Shown piece after piece: positions 11,343-19,794 of a DNA stretch of 64,000 nucleotides (positions are counted from its first letter, which is position 1; each line of letters starts with the position of its first letter). Origin of the DNA: Pseudomonas sp. FP198. GTDB lineage: Bacteria; Pseudomonadota; Gammaproteobacteria; Pseudomonadales; Pseudomonadaceae. The notes beneath the pieces were generated by a model. The model was not told the DNA's origin. It was given only the letters and a program-made list of their open reading frames with translations, and ran no database searches. The translations under genes were made by a program, and so were the position numbers. The stretch is from the NCBI RefSeq assembly GCF_030687895.1, contig NZ_CP117452.1, forward strand, positions 2,311,501 to 2,375,500. The letters run 5' to 3'.

Positions 11343-12365
11343 ATGAACGCGATACTGGAAAACAAACCCGCGGCCGCACCGGCCAGGACGCGTCGACGGT
11401 TGCCGACGGAACTGAGCATTTTCCTGGTGCTGATCGGCATCGGGCTGGTGTTCGAGATGTTCGGCTGGATCATGCGCGACCAGAGCTTCCTGATGAATTC
11501 GCAACGCCTGGTGCTGATGATCCTGCAGGTGTCGATCATCGGCCTGCTGGCCATCGGCGTGACCCAGGTGATCATCACCACCGGCATTGACCTGTCGTCC
11601 GGCTCGGTGCTGGCGCTGTCGGCGATGATTGCCGCCAGCCTGGCCCAGACCTCGGATTTCGCCCGGGCAGTGTTTCCTTCCCTGACGGACCTGCCCGTGT
11701 GGATCCCGGTGGTGGCGGGGCTGGGGGTCGGTTTGCTGGCCGGCGCAATCAACGGCAGCATCATCGCCATTACCGGCATCCCGCCCTTCATCGCCACCCT
11801 CGGCATGATGGTCTCGGCGCGTGGCCTGGCGCGGTACTACACCGAAGGCCAGCCTGTGAGCATGCTGTCCGATTCCTACACCGCCATCGGTCACGGCGCG
11901 ATGCCGGTGATCATCTTCCTGGTGGTGGCGGTGATCTTTCACATCGCCTTGCGTTACACCAAGTACGGCAAATACACCTACGCCATCGGCGGCAACATGC
12001 AGGCGGCACGGACCTCGGGCATCAACGTCAAGCGCCACCTGGTGATCGTCTACAGCATCGCCGGGCTGCTGGCGGGCCTCGCCGGCGTAGTGGCTTCGGC
12101 GCGTGCGGCGACCGGACAGGCGGGCATGGGCATGTCTTATGAGCTGGACGCGATTGCCGCGGCGGTCATCGGCGGCACCAGCCTGGCCGGCGGGGTGGGG
12201 CGCATCACCGGGACGGTGATCGGCGCGCTGATCCTCGGGGTGATGGCCAGCGGCTTCACCTTTGTCGGTGTCGACGCCTATATCCAGGACATCATCAAGG
12301 GGCTGATCATCGTCGTCGCTGTGGTCATCGACCAATACCGCAACAAGCGCAAACTCAAGCGCTAG
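11343..12365 (+). CDS. Sugar ABC transporter permease (CUT2 family)
   Basis: Inner-membrane channel of the inositol importer. About 340 residues with 8-10 hydrophobic segments and the BPD_transp_2 signature: VSIIGLLAIGVTQVIITTGIDLSSGS near residues 60-85, IPPFIATLGMMVSARGLA near 140, and AAAVIGGTSLAGGVGRITGT near 280. ATG codons exist at 11337 and 11343; the AAAAAGG at 11327-11333 is only 3 bases from the first but 9 from the second, so 11343 is preferred. Confidence 0.92.
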   Translation: MNAILENKPAAAPARTRRRLPTELSIFLVLIGIGLVFEMFGWIMRDQSFLMNSQRLVLMILQVSIIGLLAIGVTQVIITTGIDLSSGSVLALSAMIAASLAQTSDFARAVFPSLTDLPVWIPVVAGLGVGLLAGAINGSIIAITGIPPFIATLGMMVSARGLARYYTEGQPVSMLSDSYTAIGHGAMPVIIFLVVAVIFHIALRYTKYGKYTYAIGGNMQAARTSGINVKRHLVIVYSIAGLLAGLAGVVASARAATGQAGMGMSYELDAIAAAVIGGTSLAGGVGRITGTVIGALILGVMASGFTFVGVDAYIQDIIKGLIIVVAVVIDQYRNKRKLKR

Positions 12366-12386
12366 GTCACTGCCGATGCGACAAAG

Positions 12387-12409
12387 CGCCACGCCTGACC
12401 CGCGTGGCG
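12387..12409 (+). terminator. Hairpin after the inositol transporter operon, possible terminator
   Basis: CGCCACGC (12387-12394) pairs perfectly with GCGTGGCG (12402-12409) across a 7-base loop, 22 bases after the permease stop. The following tract is only weakly T-rich, so termination is plausible but not certain. Confidence 0.5.
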
Positions 12410-12736
12410 TTGCCATTTGTCTTCTTAATACAGCCATTGAAGCGAATTTCTTGTTATAAACGCACTCCGATGGCCGGTAGAAGCCTGTCGAGGCAGTATT
12501 TGAAGCGGTTGTCGGACATTTTCCCCATGTTTTCGGTTGCTGACACCCCAACTCGGCCTTAGACTGCCGCCCCTCGTAAATTGAGTGCCGGGTGGCGCTT
12601 GGAATAAACGGCGCCTTCCCGATGAGCGTGGCGGCTCAGGACGGGTACGAGAAGTCACGCAGGCGCCTTTCGTACCAAGTCCGGTGCGGGACGCTCCATA
12701 ATTCGCCTTAATGCACGTTTTTTTATAGAGATATCA
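12410..12736. other. 327-base gap before the dksA-like gene with an extended hairpin
   Basis: No convincing gene. The right part can fold: GGAC and GGTACGA (12639-12650) pair with TCGTACC and GTCC (12670-12682), giving a 7 + 4 bp stem with a small bulge. The bases just before the dksA-like ATG are AT-rich (ending TATAGAGATATCA), with no strong ribosome-binding site. It could hold a structured leader or a small RNA; this is a guess. Confidence 0.35.
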
Positions 12737-13141
12737 ATGACAAAGGAAAAGTTGCTGGCCATGCCGGCGGATGACTACATGAATGCCGAGCAACTGGCTT
12801 ACTTCACCAAGCTGTTGCAGAACATGAAAGTCGAAACCCACGAGCGCATCGAACAGAACCGAATCGCCATTGAGAGCCTGGACACCCCGGCCGACCCGGC
12901 GGACGCCGCTTCCGTGGAAGAAGAGCGCACCTGGCTGGTCAACGCCATCGATCGCGATCAACGCATGCTGCCGCAACTGGAGCAGGCCCTGGACCGCATC
13001 AGCGACGAAAGCTTTGGCTGGTGCGACGACAGTGGCGAGCCGATCGGCCTCAAGCGCCTGCTGATCAGCCCGACCACCAAGTACTGCATTGAAGCCCAGG
13101 AACGTCACGAGCAGATCGACAAGCACCAGCGTCAGGCCTGA
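12737..13141 (+). CDS. DksA/TraR-family RNA polymerase-binding protein with a degenerate zinc finger
   Basis: Expected to insert into the RNA polymerase secondary channel and modulate transcription with ppGpp. The 134-residue protein has two long helices joined at a tip with DPADAA (Asp53 and Asp56), matching the functional DxxDxA tip of DksA. The C-terminal finger, which in DksA is C-x2-C-x17-C-x2-C, here reads Cys96-x2-Ser99-x17-Cys117-x2-Ala120, so two of the four zinc ligands are missing. It therefore resembles zinc-independent DksA2-type paralogues of Pseudomonas. It is followed by a clear terminator, so it is monocistronic. Confidence 0.88.
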   Translation: MTKEKLLAMPADDYMNAEQLAYFTKLLQNMKVETHERIEQNRIAIESLDTPADPADAASVEEERTWLVNAIDRDQRMLPQLEQALDRISDESFGWCDDSGEPIGLKRLLISPTTKYCIEAQERHEQIDKHQRQA

Positions 13142-13152
13142 TTCCGTTCCAG

Positions 13153-13192
13153 AAAAAGATCGCAGCCTTCTTTCGGGGGCTGCGATCTTTTT
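13153..13192 (+). terminator. Rho-independent terminator of the dksA-like gene
   Basis: AAAAGATCGCAGCC (13154-13167) pairs with GGCTGCGATCTTTT (13178-13191), followed by further T residues, starting 12 bases after the stop codon. Confidence 0.9.
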
Positions 13193-13316
13193 GCTTTCGC
13201 CTGTTCGCCTATGCTCATTGTGCTGACGCAAAAAAACACGACTAATGGACCATGGATAATGGCCTTGTAGTGGCGTTTAATGCGTGCATAACAATGAGAA
13301 ATGTGGGTGACAAAAC

Positions 13317-14924
13317 ATGGCGACAGACGGATCTCTGGCGGCGACAGCGTCGGCCTCGGTGCCCGCGGCGCATGGTACGGCGCGCTGGCTTGCGCCGACC
13401 GTGCAAAGCGTCGCGCTGGTTTTGCTGCTGTGCGGCATGGCATTGGGCGGTTGGTCGTTGTATCTGGGCCTGCCCCTGGCGATGCTCATCGTCTGGTTGC
13501 CACGCCTGCGCTCGCGCCTGGCCAGTAGTCCCACGCCTGCGGCGAGTGACAGCCTGGCCGAGCTGACTCGCGATCTTTCCTACACCACCAGCCATAACGC
13601 TCTGTCGGCGGCGGGGGTGGCGTATTCGGTCAAGCAGTTGGCCGGCAAGGTCCAGTCGCAGCTGGGCGCCGCGGCGCAGATCGTCAGCAATGCCGAAGCA
13701 ATGATCGCGACCGAGCAGGCCACCTCGCAGCTCAGCCAGCAGGCGCTGGGCGCAGCCAGCGAGGCCCACCGCAGCAGCGTCGCCGGGCGCAGCGAACTGG
13801 TGGAATCCATCAGCCGCATGCACCAGCTCAGCCAGCGCGCCAATGACAGCCGCGAGTTGATCGAAGCGCTGAGCGTGCGCAGCGACGAAATCCAGCGCGT
13901 GAGCCTGGTGATTCAATCGATCGCCAGCCAGACCAACCTGTTGGCGCTCAATGCCGCCATCGAAGCGGCCCGGGCCGGTGAGCATGGCCGCGGGTTCGCG
14001 GTGGTGGCCGACGAGGTTCGCGGCCTGGCCGGGCGCACCGCCGCGGCGACCGGCGAGGTCGGGGTGATGGTGGCGGACATCCAGCAGCGCACCGCGCAGG
14101 TGGTTGAACAGATCCGGCAACTGGCTGGCGACCTGGACAGCGGCGTGCAGCAAGTCGAGCACACCGGCCAGCACCTGGAGAACATCGCCCGGCTCGCGGC
14201 CGGTGTCGAAACCCAGGTCAGCGCCATCGCCCAAGGCACCGATACCAACCGCGAGCAGCTCGACAGCCTGTTCCATGCCATCGAGCAGATGCGTAGCGAT
14301 CTGGCGATCAGCGATCAACAGACCCAGCGCCTGGCCGAGGCTGCCGTACAGATGGAAGGCCAGGCCGAAACCATCAGCGAGCGGTTGGCCGAGGTGGGCC
14401 TCGATGATTACCACCAGCGGGTCTATGACCTGGCCCGCGAAGGCGCGAGCCGGATTGCCGAGCAGTTCGAAGCGGACATCAATCAGGGCCGTATCAGCCT
14501 CGAAGATCTGTTCGACCGAAACTACCAGCCCATCCCCAACACCCATCCGGCCAAGTTCCAGACCCGTTTTGACCGCTACACCGATCAGGTACTGCCGGCC
14601 ATCCAGGAACCGCTGCTTGCCCGGCATGAAGGCCTGGTGTTTGCGATTGCCTGTACCCAGCAAGGCTACGTGCCGACCCACAACAACGCCTTCTGCCAGC
14701 CGCTGACCGGCGATCCCCAGGTGGACACGCTGAGCAACCGCACCAAGCGCAAGTTTTCCGATCGCACCGGGATTCGCTGCGGCAGCCACCAGCAGCCGGT
14801 GCTGCTGCAAACCTATACGCGCGATACCGGGGAACTGATGCACGACCTGTCGGTGCCGATCATCCTCAAGGGGCGTCACTGGGGAGGATTGCGGTTGGGT
14901 TACAAGCCCGAGAAGCCGCGCTGA
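13317..14924 (+). CDS. Methyl-accepting chemotaxis protein with a C-terminal sensory region
   Basis: Chemoreceptor that would signal to CheA/CheW. The 535-residue protein has an unusual order. Two closely spaced hydrophobic segments lie at about residues 30-62, with no periplasmic domain between them. Next comes a long coiled-coil signalling domain with the receptor tip [19 protein letters not shown] and [15 protein letters not shown] near residues 203-240. A C-terminal region of about 165 residues (from [21 protein letters not shown]) follows, holding Cys, His and aromatic residues and probably acting as a cytoplasmic input module. A small stop-free region upstream holds no other gene. Confidence 0.88.
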   Translation: MATDGSLAATASASVPAAHGTARWLAPTVQSVALVLLLCGMALGGWSLYLGLPLAMLIVWLPRLRSRLASSPTPAASDSLAELTRDLSYTTSHNALSAAGVAYSVKQLAGKVQSQLGAAAQIVSNAEAMIATEQATSQLSQQALGAASEAHRSSVAGRSELVESISRMHQLSQRANDSRELIEALSVRSDEIQRVSLVIQSIASQTNLLALNAAIEAARAGEHGRGFAVVADEVRGLAGRTAAATGEVGVMVADIQQRTAQVVEQIRQLAGDLDSGVQQVEHTGQHLENIARLAAGVETQVSAIAQGTDTNREQLDSLFHAIEQMRSDLAISDQQTQRLAEAAVQMEGQAETISERLAEVGLDDYHQRVYDLAREGASRIAEQFEADINQGRISLEDLFDRNYQPIPNTHPAKFQTRFDRYTDQVLPAIQEPLLARHEGLVFAIACTQQGYVPTHNNAFCQPLTGDPQVDTLSNRTKRKFSDRTGIRCGSHQQPVLLQTYTRDTGELMHDLSVPIILKGRHWGGLRLGYKPEKPR

Positions 14925-14950
14925 GCCTCAACGCAACGGTGCGACGAGCT

Positions 14951-14984
14951 CTTGTGGCGAGGGAGCAAGCTCCCTCGCCACAAG
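14951..14984. repeat. Single palindromic REP, family A variant
   Basis: Two 15-base arms (CTTGTGGCGAGGGAG and its complement) around a CAAG loop, between the convergent chemoreceptor and DUF2789 genes. Such a perfect hairpin could also stop transcription from either side. A near twin lies at 63909-63936. Confidence 0.8.
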
Positions 14985-15008
14985 AGCGGTCTGGCGGTGG
15001 TCTTGAGG

Positions 15009-15245
15009 TTACTTGCCGTCGTGCAAGCGCACATTCAGTTGATCCACCAGCACTGCTTCCTCACCGTCGGCGAGTAGCCATTCGCGCAGCAGGTCTTTTT
15101 GCTGGTCCGACCAGAAAGGCGCATCGACCAATTTGGTGTCCGGATCCAGCGGGTGTGCCATGACGAAGTCGTCGATGGCACTGCCTTCCGAAGGCAGGCC
15201 CAATTGATCAAACAGGGTTTCGAGCTCGTGTGATGGTTGTTCCAT
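15009..15245 (-). CDS. DUF2789 family protein
   Basis: A 78-residue acidic protein (SHELETLFDQLGLPS, FWSDQQKDLLREWLLADGEEA) that fits the small DUF2789 family of gammaproteobacteria; its function is unknown. The start codon at 15245 is preceded on the minus strand by AGGAGT. It converges on the chemoreceptor gene across a single REP. Confidence 0.8.
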   Translation of the reverse strand: MEQPSHELETLFDQLGLPSEGSAIDDFVMAHPLDPDTKLVDAPFWSDQQKDLLREWLLADGEEAVLVDQLNVRLHDGK

Positions 15246-15335
15246 TGTGCAGGACTCCTCTGGACTGCCGCCGTCATGGCGCCTCGGTTGCTTCCCTTAT
15301 CTGAGGCCAGGCAGTCGTCAGGAGTTCGATCGATT

Positions 15336-15590
15336 TCAAGCTTTCAACGCACCTTCATCCACAGCGAGCTTCAATGCCCTTGCCGCATCCCTGGCGGCTT
15401 CGGCAGCAATTTCCGTAGTCTTGAACCAGCGATCCTTCTCCACCTGGTGGTAAGTGAGAGCGTTGGAAGGTGATTTGGCGCGCATCACAATGACGGCCTG
15501 GAACTCGCCTTCGACCTCTCTGGCTTCGCCCCGGATGAAAAATTCGCCGATATCCAATTCCGTCACGTCGCGCCTTCCCTTCAAAGTCAT
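15336..15590 (-). CDS. Hypothetical protein, 84 residues
   Basis: A small soluble protein starting MTLKGRRDVTELDIGEF. It has a beta-rich N-terminal half (FFIRGEAREVEGEFQAVIVMRA) and an alanine-rich helical C-terminus (AAEAARDAARALKLAVDEG). AAGG lies 13-16 bases before the start. I do not recognise the family. It lies upstream of DUF2789 on the same strand. Confidence 0.6.
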   Translation of the reverse strand: MTLKGRRDVTELDIGEFFIRGEAREVEGEFQAVIVMRAKSPSNALTYHQVEKDRWFKTTEIAAEAARDAARALKLAVDEGALKA

Positions 15591-15675
15591 TTTATTGTGC
15601 GAAGACCGCCAATGAATGGCGGCCTGCGCTGGGCGGCCAGTATGGCAGCAGTTGCCGGTCGGCGGCTGAGTTAAG

Positions 15676-15936
15676 TCATGGACGGGGCGCGGATAAAACG
15701 CAAGCGCTCTGTTCGAGGCGCCTGGCCAGGTAGCAGGCTTCGTTATGATCGGCGCGGAAACCTCTTACACGTCCAGTCGCCGTTTCTTCGATATGGAAAA
15801 AACAGGTGCCGGCCAGGACGACTCGGTATTGCGGCTGGATCAGGGCCGTTGCGAGGTGGTTGTCGGCGACGGGGCGCTCATATGCTTGGGCAACACGCGA
15901 GGCAAGGGGGCGAATCAAGGTTGGGGAAGTACCCAT
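15676..15936 (-). CDS. Hypothetical protein, 86 residues
   Basis: Starts MGTSPTLIRPLASRVAQAYERP. The frame extends to 15999, but the ATG at 15936 is preceded by AAAAGGAATTCAC, a good ribosome-binding site. The core (FFHIEETATGRVRGFRADHNEACYLARRLEQSA) looks like a small beta-alpha domain with a Lys/Arg-rich helix. I do not recognise it. The gene faces away from the one at 16326. Confidence 0.5.
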   Translation of the reverse strand: MGTSPTLIRPLASRVAQAYERPVADNHLATALIQPQYRVVLAGTCFFHIEETATGRVRGFRADHNEACYLARRLEQSACVLSAPRP

Positions 15937-16325
15937 GTGAATTCCTTTTCTATGGTTTACCGACGAATTGTCGGTTGTTTCGAGTAGTCTGCGCGCCATC
16001 GGCTGCTCTAGAATCGACGGCGCCGTGTGGACGGCTGTGCCTATCTAAAGCAATTTTTTTTGCCCTCGATGTCAGAAAAATGCTTTTTTAACTGAGAAAT
16101 TTCCCTAAAGTTAGTAGTCCCACCTTTTCCGATGCGCAGAGTGGCGTTTTCCTTCAGCCTCTGACGATCGTCGGGAAAGACGGCGAGAGCGGCAATCCAT
16201 TAGTCTTCTCTCGCCCGGGTCTGGGCACCGCCGTTCAATTCGAATTCAACTACAGGTCATTGCGACCTTGCGGGTTCTCGTGGTCCGTCTTTCAGGGCGG
16301 GTCATTCAAAGATGGGGATGTTTCC
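15937..16325. promoter_or_regulatory. 389-base divergent intergenic region with a near-palindrome
   Basis: Lies between two divergent genes of unknown function and is AT-rich around 16045-16100. At 16233-16250 there is an 18-base near-palindrome, GTTCAATTCGAATTCAAC, that matches its reverse complement at 16 of 18 positions. This could be a regulator site for the + strand gene. No coding frame is convincing. Confidence 0.3.
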
Positions 16326-16796
16326 TTGGCAGTAAGTAATCTCGACATGCACGCGTTATTTGTACTGGGTGACCTTCGGGCAAAGCTGGTCAAGCAATTC
16401 CAGTCACGTTTTGTCTATATCACCGAACAAACCGCCGAAGGCATCTATGTTGCCGAACTCGATACGGAATCGGCGCTAGTGGTTGATGACAAACCTCGGC
16501 TTGAACTCAAGGTCGGTGACCATTTTCGCGCGGCGGTATTGCCAAGTCGCGAGGGTGGCAAGTTTGAAATCCGTTTTCGTGAAATCAAGTTGACGGTCTA
16601 TGGCCTCGGTGACTATGCCTTCGTCACGACTGCCGATGGCCATGCGATTCTGTTCAAGGAAGGCCACAGCGTGCTGACCGTCTTTGCGGCCCACGAACAA
16701 TTGCAGGAAGGTTTGACCAAGACGCTGAAAGCGGTCACCGCCAAGGCCGCCAAATGGCGCAAGGGCGAACTCGTGACGTTCAAGGCCAGCGAATAG
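16326..16796 (+). CDS. Conserved hypothetical protein, about 156 residues
   Basis: Soluble protein with a PilZ-like or beta-rich middle (RFVYITEQTAEGIYVAELDTESALVVDDKPRLELKVGDHF, cited here in pieces only for orientation of the fold: acidic, beta-strand pattern) and a Lys-rich C-terminal helix. I do not recognise the family. Start uncertain: the TTG at 16326 has GGGGATG 8-12 bases upstream; an ATG at 16347 and one at 16260 are alternatives. Transcribed alone. Confidence 0.6.
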   Translation: MAVSNLDMHALFVLGDLRAKLVKQFQSRFVYITEQTAEGIYVAELDTESALVVDDKPRLELKVGDHFRAAVLPSREGGKFEIRFREIKLTVYGLGDYAFVTTADGHAILFKEGHSVLTVFAAHEQLQEGLTKTLKAVTAKAAKWRKGELVTFKASE

Positions 16797-16983
16797 TCAG
16801 TCCGCGCCCATCGGGAAATGGCCCATGGGTCGGAATCTTTTTCGGCCGCCTCATACCTTTAACAGTTTTTAAAAGGCTGTTGCTGGAACCTTGGCTACAG
16901 TCAAATGACTGAACTATTCACAGGCTTGCGTTCGCTTCGCAACGCCGTTCGGTTATTGCTGTGTCCGGCATGAGGTATCAAGC

Positions 16984-18000
16984 ATGAAACGAGTTCGACA
17001 GTGGCTGGCTGCCTGCGCCACCACCCTCGCTGTGTTGGTTTCGCCACTTCCGGCATCCGCTGCTGCTTCGGCGCCGATCCACTTTGCCGACCTGAACTGG
17101 GAAAGTGGCAGCCTGATCACCGACATCCTGCGGATCATCGTCGAAAAAGGCTACGGGTTATCGACCGACACGTTACCGGGCACCACCATTACCCTGGAAA
17201 CCGCCCTGGCCAACAACGATATCCAGGTGATCGGTGAAGAATGGGCGGGGCGCAGCCCGGTGTGGGTCAAGGCCGAGGCCGAGGGCAAGGTGGTTGCCCT
17301 GGGCGATACGGTCAAGGGCGCGACCGAAGGTTGGTGGGTGCCGGAATACGTCATCAAGGGCGACCCGGCCAAGGGGATCAAGCCGTTGGCGCCGGACCTG
17401 CGCAGCGTCGAGGACCTGGCGCGCTACAAACATGTGTTCAAGGATCCTGAAAGCCCCGACAAGGGGCGCTTCCTCAACAGCCCCATCGGCTGGACGTCCG
17501 AAGTCGTCAACAAGCAGAAACTCAAGGCATATGGTCTTTCCGACAGCTACGTGAATTTCCGCAGCGGTTCCGGGGCCGCGCTTGATGCGGAAATTACTTC
17601 TTCGATCCGCCGTGGCAAGCCGATCCTGTTTTACTACTGGTCGCCCACGCCGTTGCTGGGGCGTTTCAAACTGGTGCAACTGCAAGAACCGCCATTCGAT
17701 GCCGAGGCCTGGAAGACCCTGACCGACGCTGACAATCCGAATCCGAAACCGACTCGCTCCCTGGCCTCGAAGCTGTCGATCGGTGTGTCCGTGCCGTTCC
17801 AGAAGCAACATCCGGACATCGCCGAGTTCTTCAGCAAGGTCGACCTGCCCATCGAACCGCTGAACAAGGCCCTGGCCGACATGAGCGAGAAACGCACGCC
17901 GCCCCGCGAAGCCGCCGAGGCGTTCCTCAAGGCCCATCCCCAGGTCTGGCAGGCCTGGTTGCCCAAGGACGTCGCCGACAAAGTCGCGGCGGGGCTGTAG
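16984..18000 (+). CDS. Glycine betaine/choline-type ABC substrate-binding protein (OpuAC family)
   Basis: Periplasmic receptor for a quaternary amine such as betaine, choline or carnitine. The 338-residue protein has a signal peptide (cleavage after SPLPASA) and an OpuAC fold: HFADLNWESGSLITDILRII, ETALANNDIQVIGEEWAGR, GWWVPEYV, NSPIGWTSEVVN, and FYYWSPTPLLGRF, with several Trp residues of the kind that form the aromatic ammonium-binding box. No permease or ATPase gene is adjacent, so it is an orphan binding protein using a transporter encoded elsewhere. Confidence 0.85.
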   Translation: MKRVRQWLAACATTLAVLVSPLPASAAASAPIHFADLNWESGSLITDILRIIVEKGYGLSTDTLPGTTITLETALANNDIQVIGEEWAGRSPVWVKAEAEGKVVALGDTVKGATEGWWVPEYVIKGDPAKGIKPLAPDLRSVEDLARYKHVFKDPESPDKGRFLNSPIGWTSEVVNKQKLKAYGLSDSYVNFRSGSGAALDAEITSSIRRGKPILFYYWSPTPLLGRFKLVQLQEPPFDAEAWKTLTDADNPNPKPTRSLASKLSIGVSVPFQKQHPDIAEFFSKVDLPIEPLNKALADMSEKRTPPREAAEAFLKAHPQVWQAWLPKDVADKVAAGL

Positions 18001-18047
18001 AGCGTTGTGCTGCCAGCCTGTTGAACAGTTGATCCCGGGCAAATCGT

Positions 18048-18089
18048 CATTCGCTGGAACCTGGCAACCTGTGCCCGTCCAGCGAAATG
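18048..18089. other. Inverted repeat between the binding-protein and DUF3995 genes
   Basis: CATTCGCTGGA (18048-18058) and TCCAGCGAAATG (18078-18089) form a stem of about 9 bp with a 19-base loop. It has no T-tract, so it may be a regulator site or weak terminator. Confidence 0.35.
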
Positions 18090-18138
18090 TCAGATTCAAG
18101 CTAGGATGATTGTTCAACCTTTTTCAGGAGGCTGGCGA

Positions 18139-18576
18139 ATGACGCTTTTATTGGCTCGGTCGCTGGTCGCAGTGTTTGCGACCATCAGCTTGTTTCATTT
18201 GTATTGGGCCCTGGGGGGGCGCTGGGCAGCCCTGGCGGTGGTGCCGCAGGTTCCGGTGAAGCAGGGCGACACGCTGCGACCGGCGTTCAACCCGTCGGGA
18301 TGGCTGACGCTGCTGGTGGCCCTGGCGCTGTTGATGATTGCGCTGCTGGTGTGCCTGCGGGTCGGGCTGATTTCGCCGCCCGTCACTCATCGCGCCTTGC
18401 AGTGGCTGATCAGTGCGATTGCCTTGCTGATGTTCGCCCGGGCCATTGGCGAGTCGAACCTGGTGGGCTTCTTCAAGGAGGTCAAGGGCTCGACGTTTGC
18501 CCGGCTCGACACCTGGGTCTATTCGCCGTTGTGTGTCGTGCTCGGGGCGGGATTGCTGACGGTGGCGTGGGCTTGA
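18139..18576 (+). CDS. DUF3995 family membrane protein
   Basis: A 145-residue inner-membrane protein with four hydrophobic segments (from LLLARSLVAVFATISLFHLYW to SPLCVVLGAGLLTVAW) and the HLYWALGG motif near residue 20 that marks DUF3995. Function unknown. The frame opens at 18106, but the ATG at 18139 has CAGGAGG about 8 bases upstream. Confidence 0.8.
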   Translation: MTLLLARSLVAVFATISLFHLYWALGGRWAALAVVPQVPVKQGDTLRPAFNPSGWLTLLVALALLMIALLVCLRVGLISPPVTHRALQWLISAIALLMFARAIGESNLVGFFKEVKGSTFARLDTWVYSPLCVVLGAGLLTVAWA

Positions 18577-18591
18577 ATGCAACCACAACCC

Positions 18592-18640
18592 CCGTGGCGA
18601 GGGAGCTTGCTCCCGCTGGGCTGCGCAGCAGCCCCAAAAA
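18592..18640. repeat. REP, family A, one half
   Basis: A GTGGCGAGGGAGCTTGCTCCC core with its flanking GGGCTGCGCAGCAGCCC arm lies between the convergent DUF3995 and mrpG genes. No inverted partner follows. Confidence 0.75.
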
Positions 18641-18680
18641 GACCGAACAAAAATCAGCCTGACTCACCGAAGCCGGTTTG

Positions 18681-19034
18681 TCAGTCGTTCTTGCGACTAC
18701 TCACTTCCGCCGGCACGTCATCGCCGGCCATACGCTTGCGGAACAACGCCGCCCGGGCCAGCAGCAGGGTGGTCACCGGCACCGTGATGGACAGCAGGAT
18801 CGGTATCAACCACGCATGCAGCACCGGCCCGGACTTGATCGCTGAAAAGTAGATGATCGAGGCGAGGGCAACGCACCAGGCGCCCAGCGTCGAAGCCAGG
18901 GCAGGGGGATGCATGCGCTGGAAATAATCCTTGAGCCGCACCAGCCCGATTGCCCCGAGCAGGGCGAACAGGCTGCTGGCCACCAGCAGGATCGCCACCG
19001 AAATTTCCACCCACATCGACAGCTCGACGTTCAT
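18681..19034 (-). CDS. mrpG: Na+/H+ antiporter subunit G
   Basis: Small membrane subunit of the Mrp (Sha/Pha) complex, which exports Na+ in exchange for protons. The 117-residue protein has three hydrophobic helices with the PhaG-type pattern LFALLGAIGLVRLKDYFQRMHPPALASTLG. It is last in the mrp operon and its start overlaps the mrpF stop by four bases (19031-19034). Confidence 0.92.
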   Translation of the reverse strand: MNVELSMWVEISVAILLVASSLFALLGAIGLVRLKDYFQRMHPPALASTLGAWCVALASIIYFSAIKSGPVLHAWLIPILLSITVPVTTLLLARAALFRKRMAGDDVPAEVSSRKND

Positions 19035-19309
19035 TCGATCACCTCGCCACGCAAGAGGAACTTGGCCAGGGCAAACGAGCCGACAAAGCCGAACAGGGCA
19101 ATCAGCAGCGCGGCCTCGAAGTAGGTGTCACTGGCATAACGGATGCCCAGCACCAGCATCATCAGCATCGCGACGATGTACAGGTAGTCGAGGGCCAGGA
19201 CCCGGTCCTGTGCCGAGGGACCTTTGAACAGGCGCACCAGGGTCAGGACCATGGTCAGGGAGAACAGGAACAGGCTCAGCAGGATGGCGTTGGACAGCAA
19301 CGGGCTCAT
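19031..19309 (-). CDS. mrpF: Na+/H+ antiporter subunit F
   Basis: A 92-residue membrane protein with three helices and the MrpF motif RLFKGPSAQDRVLALDYL near residues 26-43. The open frame runs back to 19753, but the ATG at 19309 overlaps the mrpE stop (ATGA, 19306-19309), giving translational coupling and the normal length. Confidence 0.92.
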   Translation of the reverse strand: MSPLLSNAILLSLFLFSLTMVLTLVRLFKGPSAQDRVLALDYLYIVAMLMMLVLGIRYASDTYFEAALLIALFGFVGSFALAKFLLRGEVIE

Positions 19310-19794
19310 TCGAAAATCTCCATCAACGGGCGCTCGTAGGTGGCCTTGAAGTGCGCTATGAATGCGTCTTCGTCCTCCAGATCGAACACGTGCATCAACA
19401 GGATGCTGCGGTCCAGCGCCAGCTCCGACCAGACCGTCCCGGGAATCACCGTGGTGATCATTGAAAGCACCGCCAGGCCATTGGCGTCGTGCAGGTCCAG
19501 CGGCACCTTGACGAAACGCGAGCGAGGCGGGCGGCGTCCGGCGTTCAGTACGCCCCAGGCGACGGTCAGGTTGGATACCAGCACATCGCGCCCCACCAGC
19601 AGGAACAGCCGCAGCATGACCCAGGGCCGGCGGATACGAATGGGCCGTGGCCGCAGTGGTCGCATCATCAACGGCGCCAGGAAACCCAGCGCCGCGCCAA
19701 GCAGCAGGTGGCCGGCGCTGACGGACAGGTTCAACAGCAGCCAGAGCAGCCACAACGCCAGCGACAACCAGGGTGCGGGAAACAGCCGCTTCAT
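19306..19794 (-). CDS. mrpE: Na+/H+ antiporter subunit E
   Basis: A 162-residue Mrp subunit. Hydrophobic N-terminus (LSLALWLLWLLLNLSVS) followed by a second helix, then a soluble domain with VLSMITTVIPGTVW and LLMHVFDLEDEDAF, typical of MrpE. It overlaps mrpD by four bases (19791-19794). Confidence 0.92.
   Translation of the reverse strand: MKRLFPAPWLSLALWLLWLLLNLSVSAGHLLLGAALGFLAPLMMRPLRPRPIRIRRPWVMLRLFLLVGRDVLVSNLTVAWGVLNAGRRPPRSRFVKVPLDLHDANGLAVLSMITTVIPGTVWSELALDRSILLMHVFDLEDEDAFIAHFKATYERPLMEIFE

Noticed and set aside
11280..12551. Long minus-strand open frame opposite the inositol permease
   Set aside because: His/Asp/Gln-rich composition typical of a shadow frame; the + strand has clear permease motifs and a good start.
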